This document shows positions 1 to 15,110 of a DNA stretch of 64,000 nt, piece after piece. The stretch is from Theocolax elegans (Eukaryota; Arthropoda; Insecta; Hymenoptera; Cerocephalidae), in contig CM047431.1 of assembly GCA_026168455.1 (NCBI GenBank), forward strand, positions 61,648,910 to 61,712,909. The letters are read 5' to 3'. Under the pieces are notes generated by a model, which was not told the DNA's origin, searched no databases, and worked only from the letters and a program-made list of their open reading frames with translations. Every line of letters starts with the position of its first letter. The stretch's first letter is position 1. Made by a program: the position numbers and the translations under genes.

Positions 1-345
1 TTAAATTTAGGCTTTACTTAAACTATGGATTTTTCTTTATAAAATAAATATTTAATCTATTTTGGCTTGTCTGCCAGTATAACTTAATATCAGATTGAAA
101 ATGCTTACTCATTTTTATAACATCAAGTTTTTTTAAATTTTGTACTTATTTTACTTAAAATGATATAAGAAACATCTAGTATTTTACTTTACATAATACT
201 ATCAATATGTACATTCTTCACTTTACTTCGTTGAATCCACGAAACACTTCTTTGACACTGTTGCTACTCATGTGTTAAATAATCCACTCAAATAAACTTA
301 AATAATACAACACACTCGTTCATGATTTTGCATCGACTAACTTAG
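1..345 (+). other. upstream intron of unkempt
   Basis: AT-rich sequence ending in a branch-point-like CTAAC and an AG acceptor at 344-345 just before the first visible exon. No other feature seen. Confidence 0.6.
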
Positions 346-3300
346 CATTTGTCGATGAAGCAGTATTACCATCGGATGACATGGGATTGGCAAGGGACTT
401 AGTGGCAATGCCCTTAGACTGCAGTCCAAATTTGGTTGATTTATTCAACAATGCTCTACCACCTGATAAACGTTCCCACGATAAGGACAAAACGCTTAGC
501 GACAGTAGTGTAAGTATTTTAATTCTTTAATATCTTATTTCAATACTAACGGATTACTATTTACCATCGCTATGGTATTAAAATACCATGGTTTTTAACA
601 AGTAAAATGATGAAAATAAAATCCAAGTATTGTAATGACTCGTGTCATTAGTTGGCTATATTACAGAATGGTAGTGGGGAAATTTCTGAATCTGCCAGCA
701 CTAGCAGCCTTGGCAGCAATGGTTCACACAGCAAAGCTCCTGGAGCCCAGCTTCATCATAATTCCACATCTCAACAGAAACTTACAAGCATGCTTTACAA
801 TCCATCTTTACTTCAAGCTGTAAGTTTTGCAAGGAAAATGAAAATTTGAAACAATTTTTTTTTAATTATTATTAAAAATTTTACTGGATAAGAAATTTTT
901 TATTTCTTAACGCATAATGTCTTTCAAAAATAGTTTAAAATAAAATTTTGTTAAGTCTTACTCAATTTGAAAGCAACAATTTTAAAGAAAAAAATTTTTT
1001 TGTTTATGTGAATAACAAATTTAATATTGATTCAAAATGTTTATAAAGTAAACGTCTTCATAAAAATTTTATATTGCAATAATGGATGACTCGTATTTTA
1101 TAAAAATTTTGATAAATTTTCATCAAATTTATACATTATTCTGTAATATGTTTTGCTATCTAGTTAAATCATTATCAACTTAATATCAAAATAAAATATT
1201 GCTTTGCTAATAAAAAAGCTGTTCTATTTATTTAATAAATGTACTAATAGCAAGGGATATTTTCTTTCACAGAGTGAAATTCGTAAACAGATAATGGCTA
1301 TTGAAACTGATCCCCTACTTACCAAGGCTGAAAAGGCACAGAAAAAACAGAATTTATATATAGCGTACAATTTAAATTCTTTAGCTCCGCAACCATCAAT
1401 TTCATCACCACTATCGACTTCTTTTTATCACAATGAAACTGTTGAATCTGTCGTTGGTAAGAACGTTTTCTAGAAATGTTGCAATTTATTATTTAAAAAA
1501 ACAAAAAAATTTATGCGGCGGTTTAAAATGACTTTTGTATTCAAAAATTAGAATAGTAATAATTATTTAAATCTATATATACATTTAATAAATTTATAAT
1601 GGATTAAAAATTTAGAAATTAACAACTAATATTACTTTAGTAATAATAAACTGATAGTTAAATAAAACATTATTGTATGTGAGATAAAATTTAATTTGTG
1701 TTTAGAAAATTATTTAATTTTATTAAATATTTATTAAAAAGAAAATAGTGTAACATGTAATAGAACAATAAGATAGTAACAAAAATAAAATTTGTTTACA
1801 GGAAGTGCATTAGACGATTTACATTTGGATGATCCTTTAGGCTTGGTTGATTCTATTCACAGAGACACAAATTCACCTATCAGTAATTCAATATCTGCAG
1901 GTTTAGCCAGTTCTGGATTGCTCTGCAGTTCAGCGCCAGTTAATATCCCTGGCATGGCTGAGCGTTCAGTTCTTTCAAATTTTTCACCGTCAACTTCAAG
2001 CCCACTACAACCCTTGCAATCTACTAGTAGTTTTCTAGCTGCCGGCACGAGATTTTCTCATCAAGACTCTATTGAATCAGTAATTATATTACTTGTTTAA
2101 TTAAACTTTATACTTATGTTTATTGTCAAGTATCATTTTTGTTTAATTCATTGTTATGCTTACATTGTATTTATATTAACTTACAAGTATTATCTAATTT
2201 ACGGTTTATTAATTTTCATTTTAAGTCCATGTCATCGTTCATAAATCAAGTATCGGATCCATTCAGCAATCACGTGTCGCAATCAAGTGGTTCAACGTCA
2301 AAATTAGGTGCATTCAATAACAGCTTATTTGATTTCTCAACTAATCAGGGAATGTCACCATCATCACGAACACAGCCACTTGCTGCTTCACCATTAGTTA
2401 GTGCTTTTTCTATGAGTCCGAGTAACAATAATACAACAGGGTCATTATCCGAGGTGAGGATAAGGTCTTGCACAAACCTATCTTTATTTTGAAAGTTTTA
2501 TCAACATTTCTATTATTACAAAATTTTATTTCTAACATTATTATAATTTTGAATTTAGCAGAAGAAAAATGTTTGAAAGAGTAAGCAATAGCCTTCATAA
2601 TGTTAATACTAAATTGTAATATAATTCATTTTTAAATACATTTGGTAGACGTTCAATCACATCGAATAATTTATGTTTATTTTATGGTTTAATTGACATT
2701 AGCTGTGATCACTGAGCTTATATTTAATTAAATTAATACGAATGTAAATGACCAAGTTTAAAGATTCATTAATTTTGAATAATACAGTACGTTAAAGCAA
2801 ATATTGTACTATGCTTACTTTTATTACAGTGCAAATAATTTTTCAAATATAAGATTCTAATTGGCAATTTCTGAAGCCCATTTGTACCATTTGTACTTTT
2901 GTAAATAATTTTTGTGAATAAATTTTAATATTACCATTCATGAAATGTGTGCCACTGAAATAAATTTAATTTGTACATTGAAATTATTAAGCTGCAGGTA
3001 CAAAGGTTGAGAGAAGAATTGACATCTAGTCGAGCACAATTAGCTTCTTGGGACGAAAGAATCAATCAAGCACGAGCTGCCTGTACCGCGTGGCAATTGG
3101 AGTGTGAAGAGTCTAAGAGAAAAGCAGCCTTGGCAGAACAACAAAGAGATGAGGTAGAATCATTTTCATAAATTATGGCTACTTTTTATTTACATTTTTG
3201 AATTGTATATAATCGTTTACACCTTTTTTATCGTCACTTAACTACTAGTATAACAATTATGCTTCCTTCTCCAGGCTTTAATGCAGTTAAAAGCCTTAAA

Positions 3301-4560
3301 AGCTGAGAACGAGGCGACGAACGGCGGTGGAAATTTCATCAGTTCACTTGGAAGAACAAGCGATCTAAAATCGCTATCAATAACAGCATTAAAATCAATG
3401 CAGTCTCAACTGCGCTCAGATCTTGAAGAGATTGAAAAGGTAAAGCAAAGTTGTCAATTGGAAATGAATAACTACTGGTGTAACGAACAGTTTCGTAACT
3501 ATTTTGACAAAATTGAACTTTAAATCCGTATGAAAATTCCATGCATAGCTATGACATCCGTGCTTTAGCTTTCTTTTTTTTGCGAAAATATTTCTAATGT
3601 TAGATGACAGCGGACGGCTCTTCGTATACCATTGACTCAAAATCTTTTATAAACATCTTTTAAGGGGTTATATGCTTAAAAATATTTAATAACCTTCAGG
3701 CGGCCGGAATTTGAGAAAGTGATAAAATATAACTTTTAAGAACATTATACTTACAAATGATCTTTAATGGAGCCCACATATGGGTCGACCAAAATAGTGG
3801 CTTGATCTGACCCTTTCCGGACGCCTGGAGGTTAAATTTATACATTATTTTTACCTGAGACATTCATTAATATATGTAAATTTCATATAGTTAAAAATAT
3901 TGAACCTTTAATTTAGTTTTTTTATAATTTTATGAAAATTTTAATTAATTATGAGTTTATATAGTAAAACGCAATATTCGTGTATAAATAATATGTAGTA
4001 TTTATTTTAGAAATACAGTATAGTTTAATTAGTAGTAGTTGAAAAATGTAGTATTTTTGCTAATTGATTTTAAACTCTTACAGAATTGGTAATTTACATA
4101 ATTTGACATGACGTATTTTAAATATTAATATAGTTCTTAGAAATTTATAATTTTGAGCTTCATTAAATAAAAATGCATTAATGAATGTAAATATATATTT
4201 AGATAAAATTTTTACACATACTTGCATAATATTGGTATGTAGCTGTCACTATATTGGAATATAATGAACTTCTGTAAATTATAATGTATTAAAGTAAATT
4301 CCGCAATAAGCATAGTAACCCCTTAAAAAAGTTTGTTTCCGAGCACTGTTGAAAACTAATTCGCGAATCGGTGAACAAGCGATTGACTGTTGCCGTTTCA
4401 GGTGCTGTACAGGGAAACGGCAACAAAATGCATGGTTTGCGAAGAACAAAATCGTACTGTCACTCTGACGCCGTGCAATCACTACGTGGTATGCTCGACT
4501 TGTGCGCCAAATCAACGTGAATGTCCTTACTGCCAGACTCCGGTCGTCTCGACAAGTTAG
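346..4560 (+). CDS. unk: unkempt-like RING/zinc-finger RNA-binding protein, 3' part (8 exons)
   Basis: Exons are 346-509, 667-819, 1273-1456, 1802-2079, 2226-2453, 2998-3153, 3275-3439 and 4402-4560. All have GT donors and AG acceptors, their phases join without a stop, and the last ends in TAG. About 494 residues are visible. The first exons are low-complexity Ser/Asn-rich. Exons 6-7 form a coiled coil (VQRLREELTSSRAQL, then an Ala/Glu/Lys-rich stretch). The last 52 residues hold a compact RING: CMVC, PCNHYVVC, STC, CPYC. Unkempt proteins are cytoplasmic RNA-binding translational regulators with N-terminal CCCH fingers and a C-terminal coiled coil plus RING; the CCCH part would lie left of the window. 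The first exon enters in phase 2, so the gene continues upstream. The family call rests on the coiled-coil plus RING ending and on recalled resemblance, not on a search. Confidence 0.85.
3686..3838. mobile_element. MITE-like element in the last unk intron
   Basis: About 150 bp bounded by imperfect inverted repeats of roughly 22-24 bp. The left end reads AACCTTCAGGCGGCCGGAA (3691-3709) and the right end is its near reverse complement, TTCCGGACGCCTGGAGGTT (3815-3833). The GC-rich ends stand out from the AT-rich intron. There is no ORF, so it would be a non-autonomous DNA element or its remnant. It lies between the exons ending at 3439 and starting at 4402. Confidence 0.55.
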
Positions 4561-7500
4561 GTCGAATCTAAACGAATTACGTATCTCATTGCGCTTCTCG
4601 AAACTGCAAGTCAAGATACAGATCATCGTTTGTCACCAAAACCGAGGTGGATGTGTGATATGAAAATTAACGTTGCAGGCATTAATTTGTTTATTACTTT
4701 CCAAATTTTTTTTCCACATCTGTACACGGTTACAGAATTGTTTGCTACTTTTGTTTTTTTTTTTTCAGACGGCTTTAGGAGACAATTTTTTTTTATCTTG
4801 TTGGATGGGTATGCAATGGAGTTTTTTTTAGGATTTGCCAGTCATTTCAACGGGAAAATCACGTAATTTGCACAATTCTTTAAAGTTCGGTAAACAACGT
4901 CAAGCCATAATAAAAGTAATATAGTCGAAATTATATTACTATTGCGTGCATGGACCAATCCATTTAACATTTACGATTGAAGCTTTTAATTTTTTTTCTC
5001 TTAGAACAAACAAATTATTAATAATACATTTTTTAAAGCTTTTCAAGTTAACTTGGAAAAAACGTAACATCGTATAGAAATCATATATTTTCTATAAAAA
5101 TTTATTAAATTTTCTCAGTTTTGCATTATAATAGGTTATAGAAATATATAGTATTAATTTCATATCTTTTTATAATATAAAGTATTTAAACTGTTTAGAT
5201 TTGATAAAAAGAAAAAAGAAAATGTTTTCGTATAGGTTTTTGCATTTATCTATTTAACATATATTTGTCATTGAAATGGAATACTTAAATGTGTAGTTTT
5301 TAAATATTCTTATTATAATCACATTTAAACATGTGAAACATAATAAATTGCATTTAAAGTTGTTTGATAATATTTAAATAATCGTACTATCAGAGTAATC
5401 AATTAACATAGGCTTTATTTACTTTATTTATATTATTAAAAATAAAAAATAAAGGTTTATTTTTAAAATTAAATTGTATATATTAACAGCAAACTAACAC
5501 ATATATATTTTTTTATATTAAAATTTATTTAATCTTTAGAAGTTTTGAAATGGAATTGGACAAGATGGAACATTACAGCTTTAAAATAATTTAAACAAAT
5601 GAAAATATAATTAAAATACTTAATTTATTAACGAGAGATATTGCAAATTTGTAAATAAGTTATTTAAACTCGCTTATTAATTTGCACGTTTATAAAAACA
5701 AATTTTACTCAGCGATCAAGACGTACCTAATCGTATTTGTAATAGCATTTAAGCAATTATATATTTATATTAGAGCATCGTAATTTATTTACCTCGAATA
5801 CATTTTTTAAGTTAACCATATCGTTGCGATAAACGTTTATTCTTTCTTCCATATATATATAGCAATAAAAATGTCGTGGCTTCCTCACCTACATAATCGT
5901 ATAAGCTTCCGATTACTTATAAATTTCTTTCATTATTTTAAAGTTTAATAATAAAGCAAATTTTTATAACATTTTTCAATTATCAACAGTAAGGAAAATA
6001 TGTATTTCATTTATATTAAGTCAATAGTGGAAAAAAATTAGTTACTTTTGAATTTCGTATTAAAAATATTAAATTGATAATCCATCTTGTCTTCTAAAAC
6101 CATAAAATATTATTACAAACTTTTGTCATTAGCTTAGGGTTTTTTATTACTAATTGTGAAAAATAAAAGTTTTTTATATATAAATATATATAGATATATA
6201 ATTTGAATAAATGTTATAGGTATAAACAAATATAAATATAATAATGCATTTTATGAGAGTCTTTTAAAATTTTAATATTAATTTTAATATAAGTAATCCA
6301 ACTCATTTGTGTTCTAGTATTAGTTGATAAAGTTAAGATTATTTACTATAGAGGTATGGTGTTTAGGATTTTTCAATTGAATCAAAGTATATATGTTTAA
6401 CAATTATGCTAAAGAGATTTATAGAATTCATTTTTATAATGGCTTGACGTTTCTCTTAATTTCCAAATAAAACCTCAATGCGCATTTTAAAATCTAAGAT
6501 GCTATTGCTAAAGAAGTATATATGACTTTATAATGAAATGACTAATAATATAAAATAAAATATTATATATTATATTCAATCTATAAGACAAGAAAACATA
6601 GTTTAGATAGGAGAGCACTATCAAATTTTTACTTTGTACCTACGTAGGGGTTATTAAAATGTTACGATATCCAATTTTTTAAAGACTACTATTATTTATA
6701 TATTTACATTTGTATTAGAGTTTGAAAATCTTACAATATACTCTAGTGAGTAGCTATGGCGAATTTTAAATAATGAATAAAAAATTTATCATACATTTTT
6801 TTAAATATTAGATAGGTTATTTTATTAATTTTTTTTAATAATATGAGATCAAATGCAAAGATGAATTACTTAATTATTTCAATTAAATATGCACAAGAGT
6901 TCTACACAATCTATGAATCTATGTAAAAGTTGAATTTTTCTTCCATGTCTTCAACTAGATGTCTCTTGTATGTAGATCATTGATTTTAGTATGAAAAAAG
7001 CGTTTTATTACAGCGTCTTTTTCTTTCAAATGTTGCATTCATAACGAAGTGAAAAAAATATAAAAGCGTTAATGTAAAGAAGAGGGAAATAAATTAATAG
7101 CTTATATTTACTGATTGATACAGATGGTCTGAATCTAGTTTTTGAAATTAATTAAGGAGAGAAAAAAAAGAGAGATGTATAATCTAAAAATGAAATTGTT
7201 TATATTTTTATCTTTTACTAAAAAGAAAATTTTCATGTAGTATCTTGTTGCGGACTGGAAATGAGAAGATATTTAATTTTATATTTGTGGGGAAACAAGA
7301 CCATATGTATCTTAGATTATGATTTTTTAATTGTACTATAATCTAGGCTTTAACAAATTTAGCACTATCCTAATTATGTATTTTTATTTTTTATATGTTG
7401 GAATTTTTTAAAAGTGAAAAAGTGAAAAAAATAGCATCTAAACCAAAAATTTATTTTTAATATTTTTTAATATCAATCAATTCAATTTATATATTGTCTT

Positions 7501-10500
7501 AATCATTAAATATTTCATAACGCACTTGTTACATTTGTCTGTTCTGTAGTTGGTGTTGGTTGAAAATGCATAATTGTACTATTCAGATTAGTCAAATAGT
7601 TTATTTTACTCAATTTTATATAACCAGCATTAATAAGTTAACGTTATAACAAAAATGACAGTTATATTTTGGCCTAAGGAATATTAACAGGAACTTACAA
7701 TTGTAACAAGTAGTACAATTTGAGGAAAAGATTCCTAAATGAATTATAGTTGTGCTACAATATACATTACAATAATATTATATGATTTTTTTATATTACA
7801 TGATAAATAAAATAATAATAATAAAATTAAATTATTGTGAAAAATGTTTAGATAACAGAAAAGAATTAATAGGTTAATAGGAGAGTAACAAAATAAATAA
7901 TTAGCCTTTATAATTATTTTACCAATGAATAGCAGGCAGTTGAATATTTATAGTGAAATTGTCCCGTTCGTTATTTTTTCGACAATTCCTACACTTACTT
8001 GACTAAAAAAAATAAAGACTTGCTGAATTTTGTACAAACATAAGTTTGCTGATATATCACTTACCTAACACTATAGTCAATGCGATTATGCATAACTTAG
8101 AAAACATTAATTTTTATCACAATTAATCAATGCGAAAAAGAGATAAACGATCTGGGACAATCTAATAAAGTAATAAAGTATATTTAAATGCATATTAAAG
8201 TATATTAAAACAAATAAAAGTATACATATATAAATATAAATACATATATTTTTGACAACTCTTGCAACAATACAAAATACAAATATTTAAATGTAATGAA
8301 AAAAAGTAAAAGAAACAAGAACCTCACTTTTCAACTTAATTTTTCGACTGAGCAGTTTGTAATGAAAAAAATTTAACTGTTCAAAGAATCAGTATGAATA
8401 ATCTTGGTTTATTTTTAACAACAAAATAATTCATAAAGAATAGTTAAATGTTAGCATCAATTGAATACAAAATAACCAATGTATTGTAATTTTTATATTT
8501 AATTATTAATTATATTAAAAAATGATTAGAAGGGCCAATTTTAATAAGCTGAAACAATGCGTGAATTTTATACAGAGATCACCCTCTTATTCATGTACAA
8601 AACCAAATGTACTAGGTATGAAAAATATCGAGCTTTGACTCATAACTCAAGCTTTTTTATTCGCAATGAAACAAAACTGCAATATGTTTGTATACACACC
8701 AAGATACTGAGTCTTGAACCGTATGACCGAGTTAATGTACTCTAACATTGTAATCAAATGTGCAGAGTGTACAATGGATATGTGTGTTTGTTGTTGTTAA
8801 TGCTTTAATATCACATGAACAATGCAAGCAAATTTTCGATAAAGATGGTAAACTTTCTCTTTTAAGACATTTTAAAGTACCAAACAGCTTCAACGAGCTT
8901 AAAAATGTGCAGACTAATGTTTAAAATTGGATCAATGTTTATAATTATTAATGTACTTTTCATATAAGAGTTAAAATATCAAGTTCTTATACTTCCCAGA
9001 TGTAGTTATTTATTCATGATTATTTATATCGCATTTTATGAGCAATTTAAACTTTTTATAATAAAAATATATTTTTTGCCTAAACGAAAATTCAAGCTGC
9101 ATACTTCAAAATTAATATATTTCTATAAAAATAGATGCACACAAATGCGATAAAAATAAATCTGCATTTTCAAAAAATAAATGTATAACCACATCTGGGA
9201 TGTGTCGTTAATAACTGCAATATTGGTACAAATTGTCTAATAGAAAAAACGATTGTTACAGTGCCATTTATCGAAGCAATTAAATCTTGTACAGTCAGAT
9301 TGTTGCAGCAATATGTAATTGATTATTACCTACAATTCTGTTGAAATTTTTGCGTCTTAACAACGAAAATGTAAGGTCTTGCACCTGCAATAACTTTCCA
9401 AACTTATAATTGATGAATAACTTGATTATTAAGATGCAGAATTCAATAGATCATAGGTATATGTCTGTGTTTAAATTGCGATTTCCTATTAAAACAAAAA
9501 GAAATTGCGCGTCTTCCGGAAAGAAACTAAAGTAATATGCACACTAGCGTAGCCTAAAATTATTTAAACAATTTTAATGAAAAACAGATTTAGGAAAAGA
9601 GAAACTTTTGCTCTTTATAAAGAAATTTGAAAAGAATACTATAATTTACATAAAGATAAGTGTGTACAAGGTGGTTTTGGAAACAAAGTGAAATAGCAAT
9701 TTTGTTAAGTCACATTGGCCTTGTCGATAAAAAAATATTTGCGAGTCCAGCTAGTATTTTATATGAGTAATAATTGTATCATCGAGAAAACAAATTGAAC
9801 AATTTTCTTGTGCAGTGAGGTGCCTCTTTCTCTATCATGTGTAGAATGATTCGTCAGTGTAAATTGTAAAGCATTTAAAGTAATAGTTGTAAAACAATTC
9901 TCATATAATTCTAGTCAGCAAATAATATGTTGTTTTTTTAAATTTTCAGTCAATTTGCCAAGAAAGTAAACAAATTTTAAATGCTTTACACTTGACAATG
10001 ATAAATCACTCTTAAGTGCCACAAAATACAATAAAAACTGTGAAAAAAAAAACAAATCACAATGATAATAATGTATTAATTTGTATAAATTCAAGTTTTG
10101 TGTGTTCTAATTGCTATTCTGGTTGTGCACTAACGACAAGACCATTGTTAATTTAAGTACGAAGGAAAAACATCCTATGCTTGTGTCTGAATAAAAGTCA
10201 AAGATCTCTAAATAAGTAGTCTAAAAACCTCAAAAACTTGTAAGACTGTAATTCGAGCAATGTCTCAAAGTTTTGAATCTTAAACTGTATTATAACTGAA
10301 TATTTTGAGCTACTATTCCAGATTCTATCATCACATTGACTTTAAAGATAAAATTAAACAATCTAATAATTCATTGAGAGATAACTACATCATTTTTAAG
10401 AGTGCGTTTCATGTGTTTCTCTTGACTTCTTGACTTGAAAATATGTGATGCAGCGTACAAATAGAAACTGTTAAGCGTGCGTAAATAATTGTTGTAAAAC

Positions 10501-11963
10501 TTTTGACTTGTACGTAGGATCAAGAGATAAATACCAAAAAAAAAAGTGTAAGACAACAAAGAAAACTAATATAAAATAGTAATTGCGAGAAAGTCACGGT
10601 TCCAGGAAAAGCTTGTATGATAATCTACAGAATACAAACGTTGTTTCAAATACAAAGTTTATAAAAACGCACGTATAGGGTGAAAAAAATAAATTTAAAT
10701 CTCGATGTTTGGAATAACGGTGTCGCATCTTAGTAAAGATGACTCCAAAATTCTTATAAAAAAAGTAATAAAATAAATAAATAAAATGTCAGTACAAATT
10801 GAATAGGCTGGAAAAATGAAAATTGTCTGAACTGCGAATAAAAGAAAATTTGAATAAGAAAAAAGACAAAGAAGAATAAAACAAATTTACGACATTTATT
10901 TTTGGCAATACTACATTTAATAAAATAATACAAATAAATTTAAATATAAAGAACATAATAGTTATGTGACATAGATCATAAATGAGTAAATAAATGAATA
11001 TGAAAATAAAAAAAAAATTTAGTTGTAAATATTTTTTTATTATTGAATATTTGTATGTGCATTACACGTGTGTACAAACTTTCATGCATACAATAATTAC
11101 TTTATGACATAAATGATTCGTAGAACGAATTTTCATTACTGCTTCTTATTGCTATAATTAGGTAGTGTATTAAACAATTGAATGAATTAGAGATTGTAAA
11201 TCAATAAATCAAAACCATTGTAAATTGGTGTAGTTCCCTTAATTTACCTTCCTCTTTTATTTCGTAATCTAACATTATTATTTAGTAGGTTGATTAATAT
11301 TTGTTATCTATAATTTATATTTATCCAAAATTTTTGTCACTCCCCTAGTAATTTTTGCACATTATTAAAAAATATAGCTGATTCGCTTTTGTATGTATAT
11401 TATATATGTTGTCCACTGTCAAAAAATTATATAGGTATATGTAAAAAATTGTTAAATAAGTTTGATGTATAACAAATACCAGAATTTTGATAAAACTGAT
11501 AAAGATAGATAAATTGTTTCTGTGTATTATATATATAAAGTTTTCACTGTCAGAAAAACGATTATCTATTATTCAAGTGAAGAAATGTATAAGTGTTAAT
11601 TAAAAAAGAACGTCAAATAGCAATCGACAAAAAGTTTAGATGCTTAAAACGTATCCTATATTGTATGTAAATATAGAAATATCTTAGGTTTCTATGAATT
11701 TCAGTAATGGTCCAGCGCGCTTATCACCTTTATAGTTATAGGTAAGTATATGTACACCGTCGCATCGTAAGTATCTGTATACTTAAGTACATTTATATTA
11801 TTTCTTTGCGACACGAGCGCATTGTCATTTTTACGTATAAGTATACATAAGTCCTGTTAATTTATGCATGTATAAATTAACTAACCTACTTCTATATACC
11901 TTCTTTATAATACAATTATACAATACAGATATAGTGTTTCTTTACATCTGTGCATAAGCAAAG

Positions 11964-11965
<2 letters not shown>
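4561..11965. other. unk 3' UTR and AT-rich intergenic sequence
   Basis: About 7.4 kb of AT-rich sequence with no credible coding exon on either strand; open frames are short and lack codon structure or splice context. AATAAA-like signals recur throughout, so the true unk polyadenylation site cannot be picked. The first part is probably 3' UTR; how far it extends is unknown. Confidence 0.5.

Positions 11966-12004
<39 letters not shown>
11966..12004. repeat. (TA)n microsatellite
   Basis: Uninterrupted TA dinucleotide tract of about 39 bp. Confidence 0.9.
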
Positions 12005-12006
<2 letters not shown>

Positions 12007-12436
12007 CGTAAAATGTATGCTATACACTCAACTGCGTACTGCGTAAGCGACAAATGGTCAAGTAAATAAAAAAGAGAAAATAAATAAATTTTGCGAAATT
12101 CGTTGAAAAATCCTCGATAAACTCAATCATTTGACATATTAAAAATGAACAATATATATATGTAGGTATATATACGAATGGTTGTACGTTGCATCGGGAT
12201 AAGAGAGGAATGGGGGTCATAAAAGAAAAAAAAATCGATACGCTCCATAACCTAGACACGTCGTCTCTAACGTAGAAAGATATTGGCTCGGTCCGCCATT
12301 GCCGAGACAATTCAAAGCTCGTCGTCCATCCCCCCATCCGTTCCCAGAATCGCTTCCCGCTTTTCGCCGGAAAAAGGAAAACGCGCGGCGGCGAGGTGTA
12401 CACAAAACCACGAGATCTCGGGAAAAACCTGAGGGG

Positions 12437-12448
12437 CGCGCATGCGCG
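12437..12448. promoter_or_regulatory. NRF-1/Ewg-type palindromic site upstream of the first H3.3 gene
   Basis: CGCGCATGCGCG fits the YGCGCAYGCGCR consensus of NRF-1, whose insect counterpart is Erect wing. It lies in a locally GC-rich island about 270 bp before the likely 5' UTR exon. Binding is inferred from the motif only. Confidence 0.4.
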
Positions 12449-12599
12449 CTCTCGTGCACACGCACGCACACATACGGAGAACAGAGTGTGCGACTGTGTA
12501 GCTTACGGTTTACCATCCTACCAACCAGTAACCAAACCAAATAACCAGGCTCCCCCCTCCCTACTGGCTCCTCGTTGAATGGCGCGCTTTCTTCTCGGC

Positions 12600-12706
12600 G
12601 CGACGCCCGGCAGTTGATCTTGATCGTTCGTCGCTGACGCAACTCTCTATCCGTAAGGAAAATTTAGAAAAGCTTCGCATCGACATTTACTGATCGTAAT
12701 AATCTG
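12600..12706 (+). other. probable 5' UTR exon of H3.3 copy 1
   Basis: The sequence ends at a strong donor, CTG|GTAAGT (donor GT at 12707). A matching acceptor, TCTCCTCTAG-like pyrimidine tract plus AG at 13111-13112, comes directly before the AAATGG start. The 5' end is a guess. The intron of about 406 bp contains no ORF of note. Confidence 0.5.
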
Positions 12707-13039
12707 GTAAGTTAGTTCATCATTACGTTTTAACGTTCTTTCTCTCGGATTTTACGTTTCTTCAACGAGTCGTTCGAGTTTTCGCGTGAAAATCGAGGAC
12801 AGCCGATACGAAAGTGCTCGATTAACGCGGTAGCGTCGTCTCGGCATGGTGAAAACGAACACACAACACATACGCCGTCCGCCATTTTCATTATTGTGCT
12901 TCCTCCTCGGATTCGAGTTGGAGGGAAAGCGAGTGTCAAGCGTGTGTGCGCCTTTTTCGTCTTTACGTGTTATTTCTTAGTTTTTAACGTTTTTATCGCG
13001 GTTTTTACCACATTTTATCGAATTACTTCACTTTTTTAA

Positions 13040-13617
<578 letters not shown>

Positions 13618-13792
13618 ATTCTGATAAGTTATCGGCGTTATGCTTTCCATTTCACCTTGTTTTCGTACATTCAAACATTATTATCCCAGGAGGTTAGCGG
13701 CATTTTAGTTTGGTTCATATTTGAAAGATTTATTACGATTCTCACTGCCAAATATTCAAGAACGGCACATTCTGTCTGTCTAGTGTAGTTTG

Positions 13793-13798
13793 AATAAA
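13793..13798 (+). terminator. poly(A) signal of H3.3 copy 1
   Basis: AATAAA 176 nt after the stop codon, the first canonical signal downstream. Confidence 0.5.
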
Positions 13799-13799
13799 A

Positions 13800-15014
13800 A
13801 AAGTAACTGACTATTATATTTTGTCCAATTAAATTAAGTTGTATTTATGGCTTGCTAAATTATATTTTTTTTACAACAAAGTTTACGATAGCTTAATGAT
13901 CGTATAATGAAGAAATTGAAAAATGAAAGACAATGGTCGTGTTCGATAAATCTGTTTCTTCATTGTAATTTTACACTAAAATTAACGTATTTGCGTTTCT
14001 TGTACTTTTTTAGAATGTAACCCTTGAATGTATCGTTACTAATGTAAGAAACACAGCGTAGCTTCTACTTCCAAGTACAGAAGGTAGAAATCTATATATT
14101 GCAAAGACAAGAATCACACAATGGAACATCTATCGAAATTTTAATCTATCTGGCTGATAAACTATGAAATTTTATCAGATGGATAAGCTTATAATGTTTA
14201 ATTACAATATTAAACTAGAAAGTTTAGTAAAAACCTCCACCGATATTCCATTGTGAATCATTCTTTCTCTGTAACACTGAATAATCATTTTGTAGCTTAA
14301 ATGTTTCAAAACGATTTTCGTGAACAAACTAAAAGCATTATAAAAAAACTTATGTAATTTCTATTAGAGTTTAGCTATAATGTAGATGTTTAAGTTAAAA
14401 TCAGATTAAACGAGTAATTTAGTCCGGTGTTTGGACAAAATAGCTTATAGGTCCAGTTTTTAGATTATTAATCACGATCTGGTTTGTATCGTTTAAGATT
14501 CACTGCAGTTAAGTGAAGACAAAAATGGATCCTAAGAAAAAAAAAATTTGCATACTATGTAAAAGGGGGGCCTCAAAAAAAAATGTAAGACAAAGAAACA
14601 CAGAAAAGTGCAGCTAAGAGTTTAAAGCACCGGTATCCGTTTATTTTACCCAATAACAAGACTCTTGTGAATATTTTTTGAAACAATGATTCAATGTAAA
14701 TTGTATATTTAATACAAAATGTCAATTCGACAATCGCGATCGTTTGGTACTAAGATTTGATTGTTATTATTAATCAACAATGAAATTTTGAAAATAGCAT
14801 TTGAGACCTTCCACTATAAAAGTGCATTGTTGTATGTAGTATAAAGTATCACTATATAAATTACTATTAAATAAGATAACGTTTGTTATTATTTATACAC
14901 CACCCTGTGAGCTATCTTTTTATTTTTTCACTTGAAAAAGCAAGATCATAATGACTGAGTCGACTATCAATGTGTAATTAATAAACAGTAAAGTAATAAT
15001 TATTGTATTAAAAG
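13800..15014. other. intergenic, AT-rich
   Basis: No coding exon, RNA gene or repeat recognised. Confidence 0.5.
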
Positions 15015-15110
15015 ATTATTTATTTATTTATTAAACCAGGTAAAATTACATTATGTATATGCCGCAATTCCTACAGAGATAAAATTAATTTATCTGCACG
15101 TAGGTCTGGC
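15015..15110 (-). mobile_element. 3' end fragment of a non-LTR retrotransposon
   Basis: Read on the minus strand, the fragment ends in a TAAATAAATAAATAA-type tail (15015-15033), preceded by a stem-loop (15074-15096, arms CAGA-GATAAA / TTTATC-TG). The same hairpin-then-tail arrangement occurs at 29167-29189 next to recognisable reverse-transcriptase C-terminal coding sequence. It is heavily 5' truncated, with no coding part left. Confidence 0.45.

Noticed and set aside
4279..4626. 115-codon minus-strand frame over the unk RING exon
   Set aside because: Antisense shadow of the RING coding exon.
12020..12642. Open frames on both strands in the GC-rich island before H3.3 copy 1
   Set aside because: They overlap in several frames and are explained by the CpG-rich composition lacking stops.
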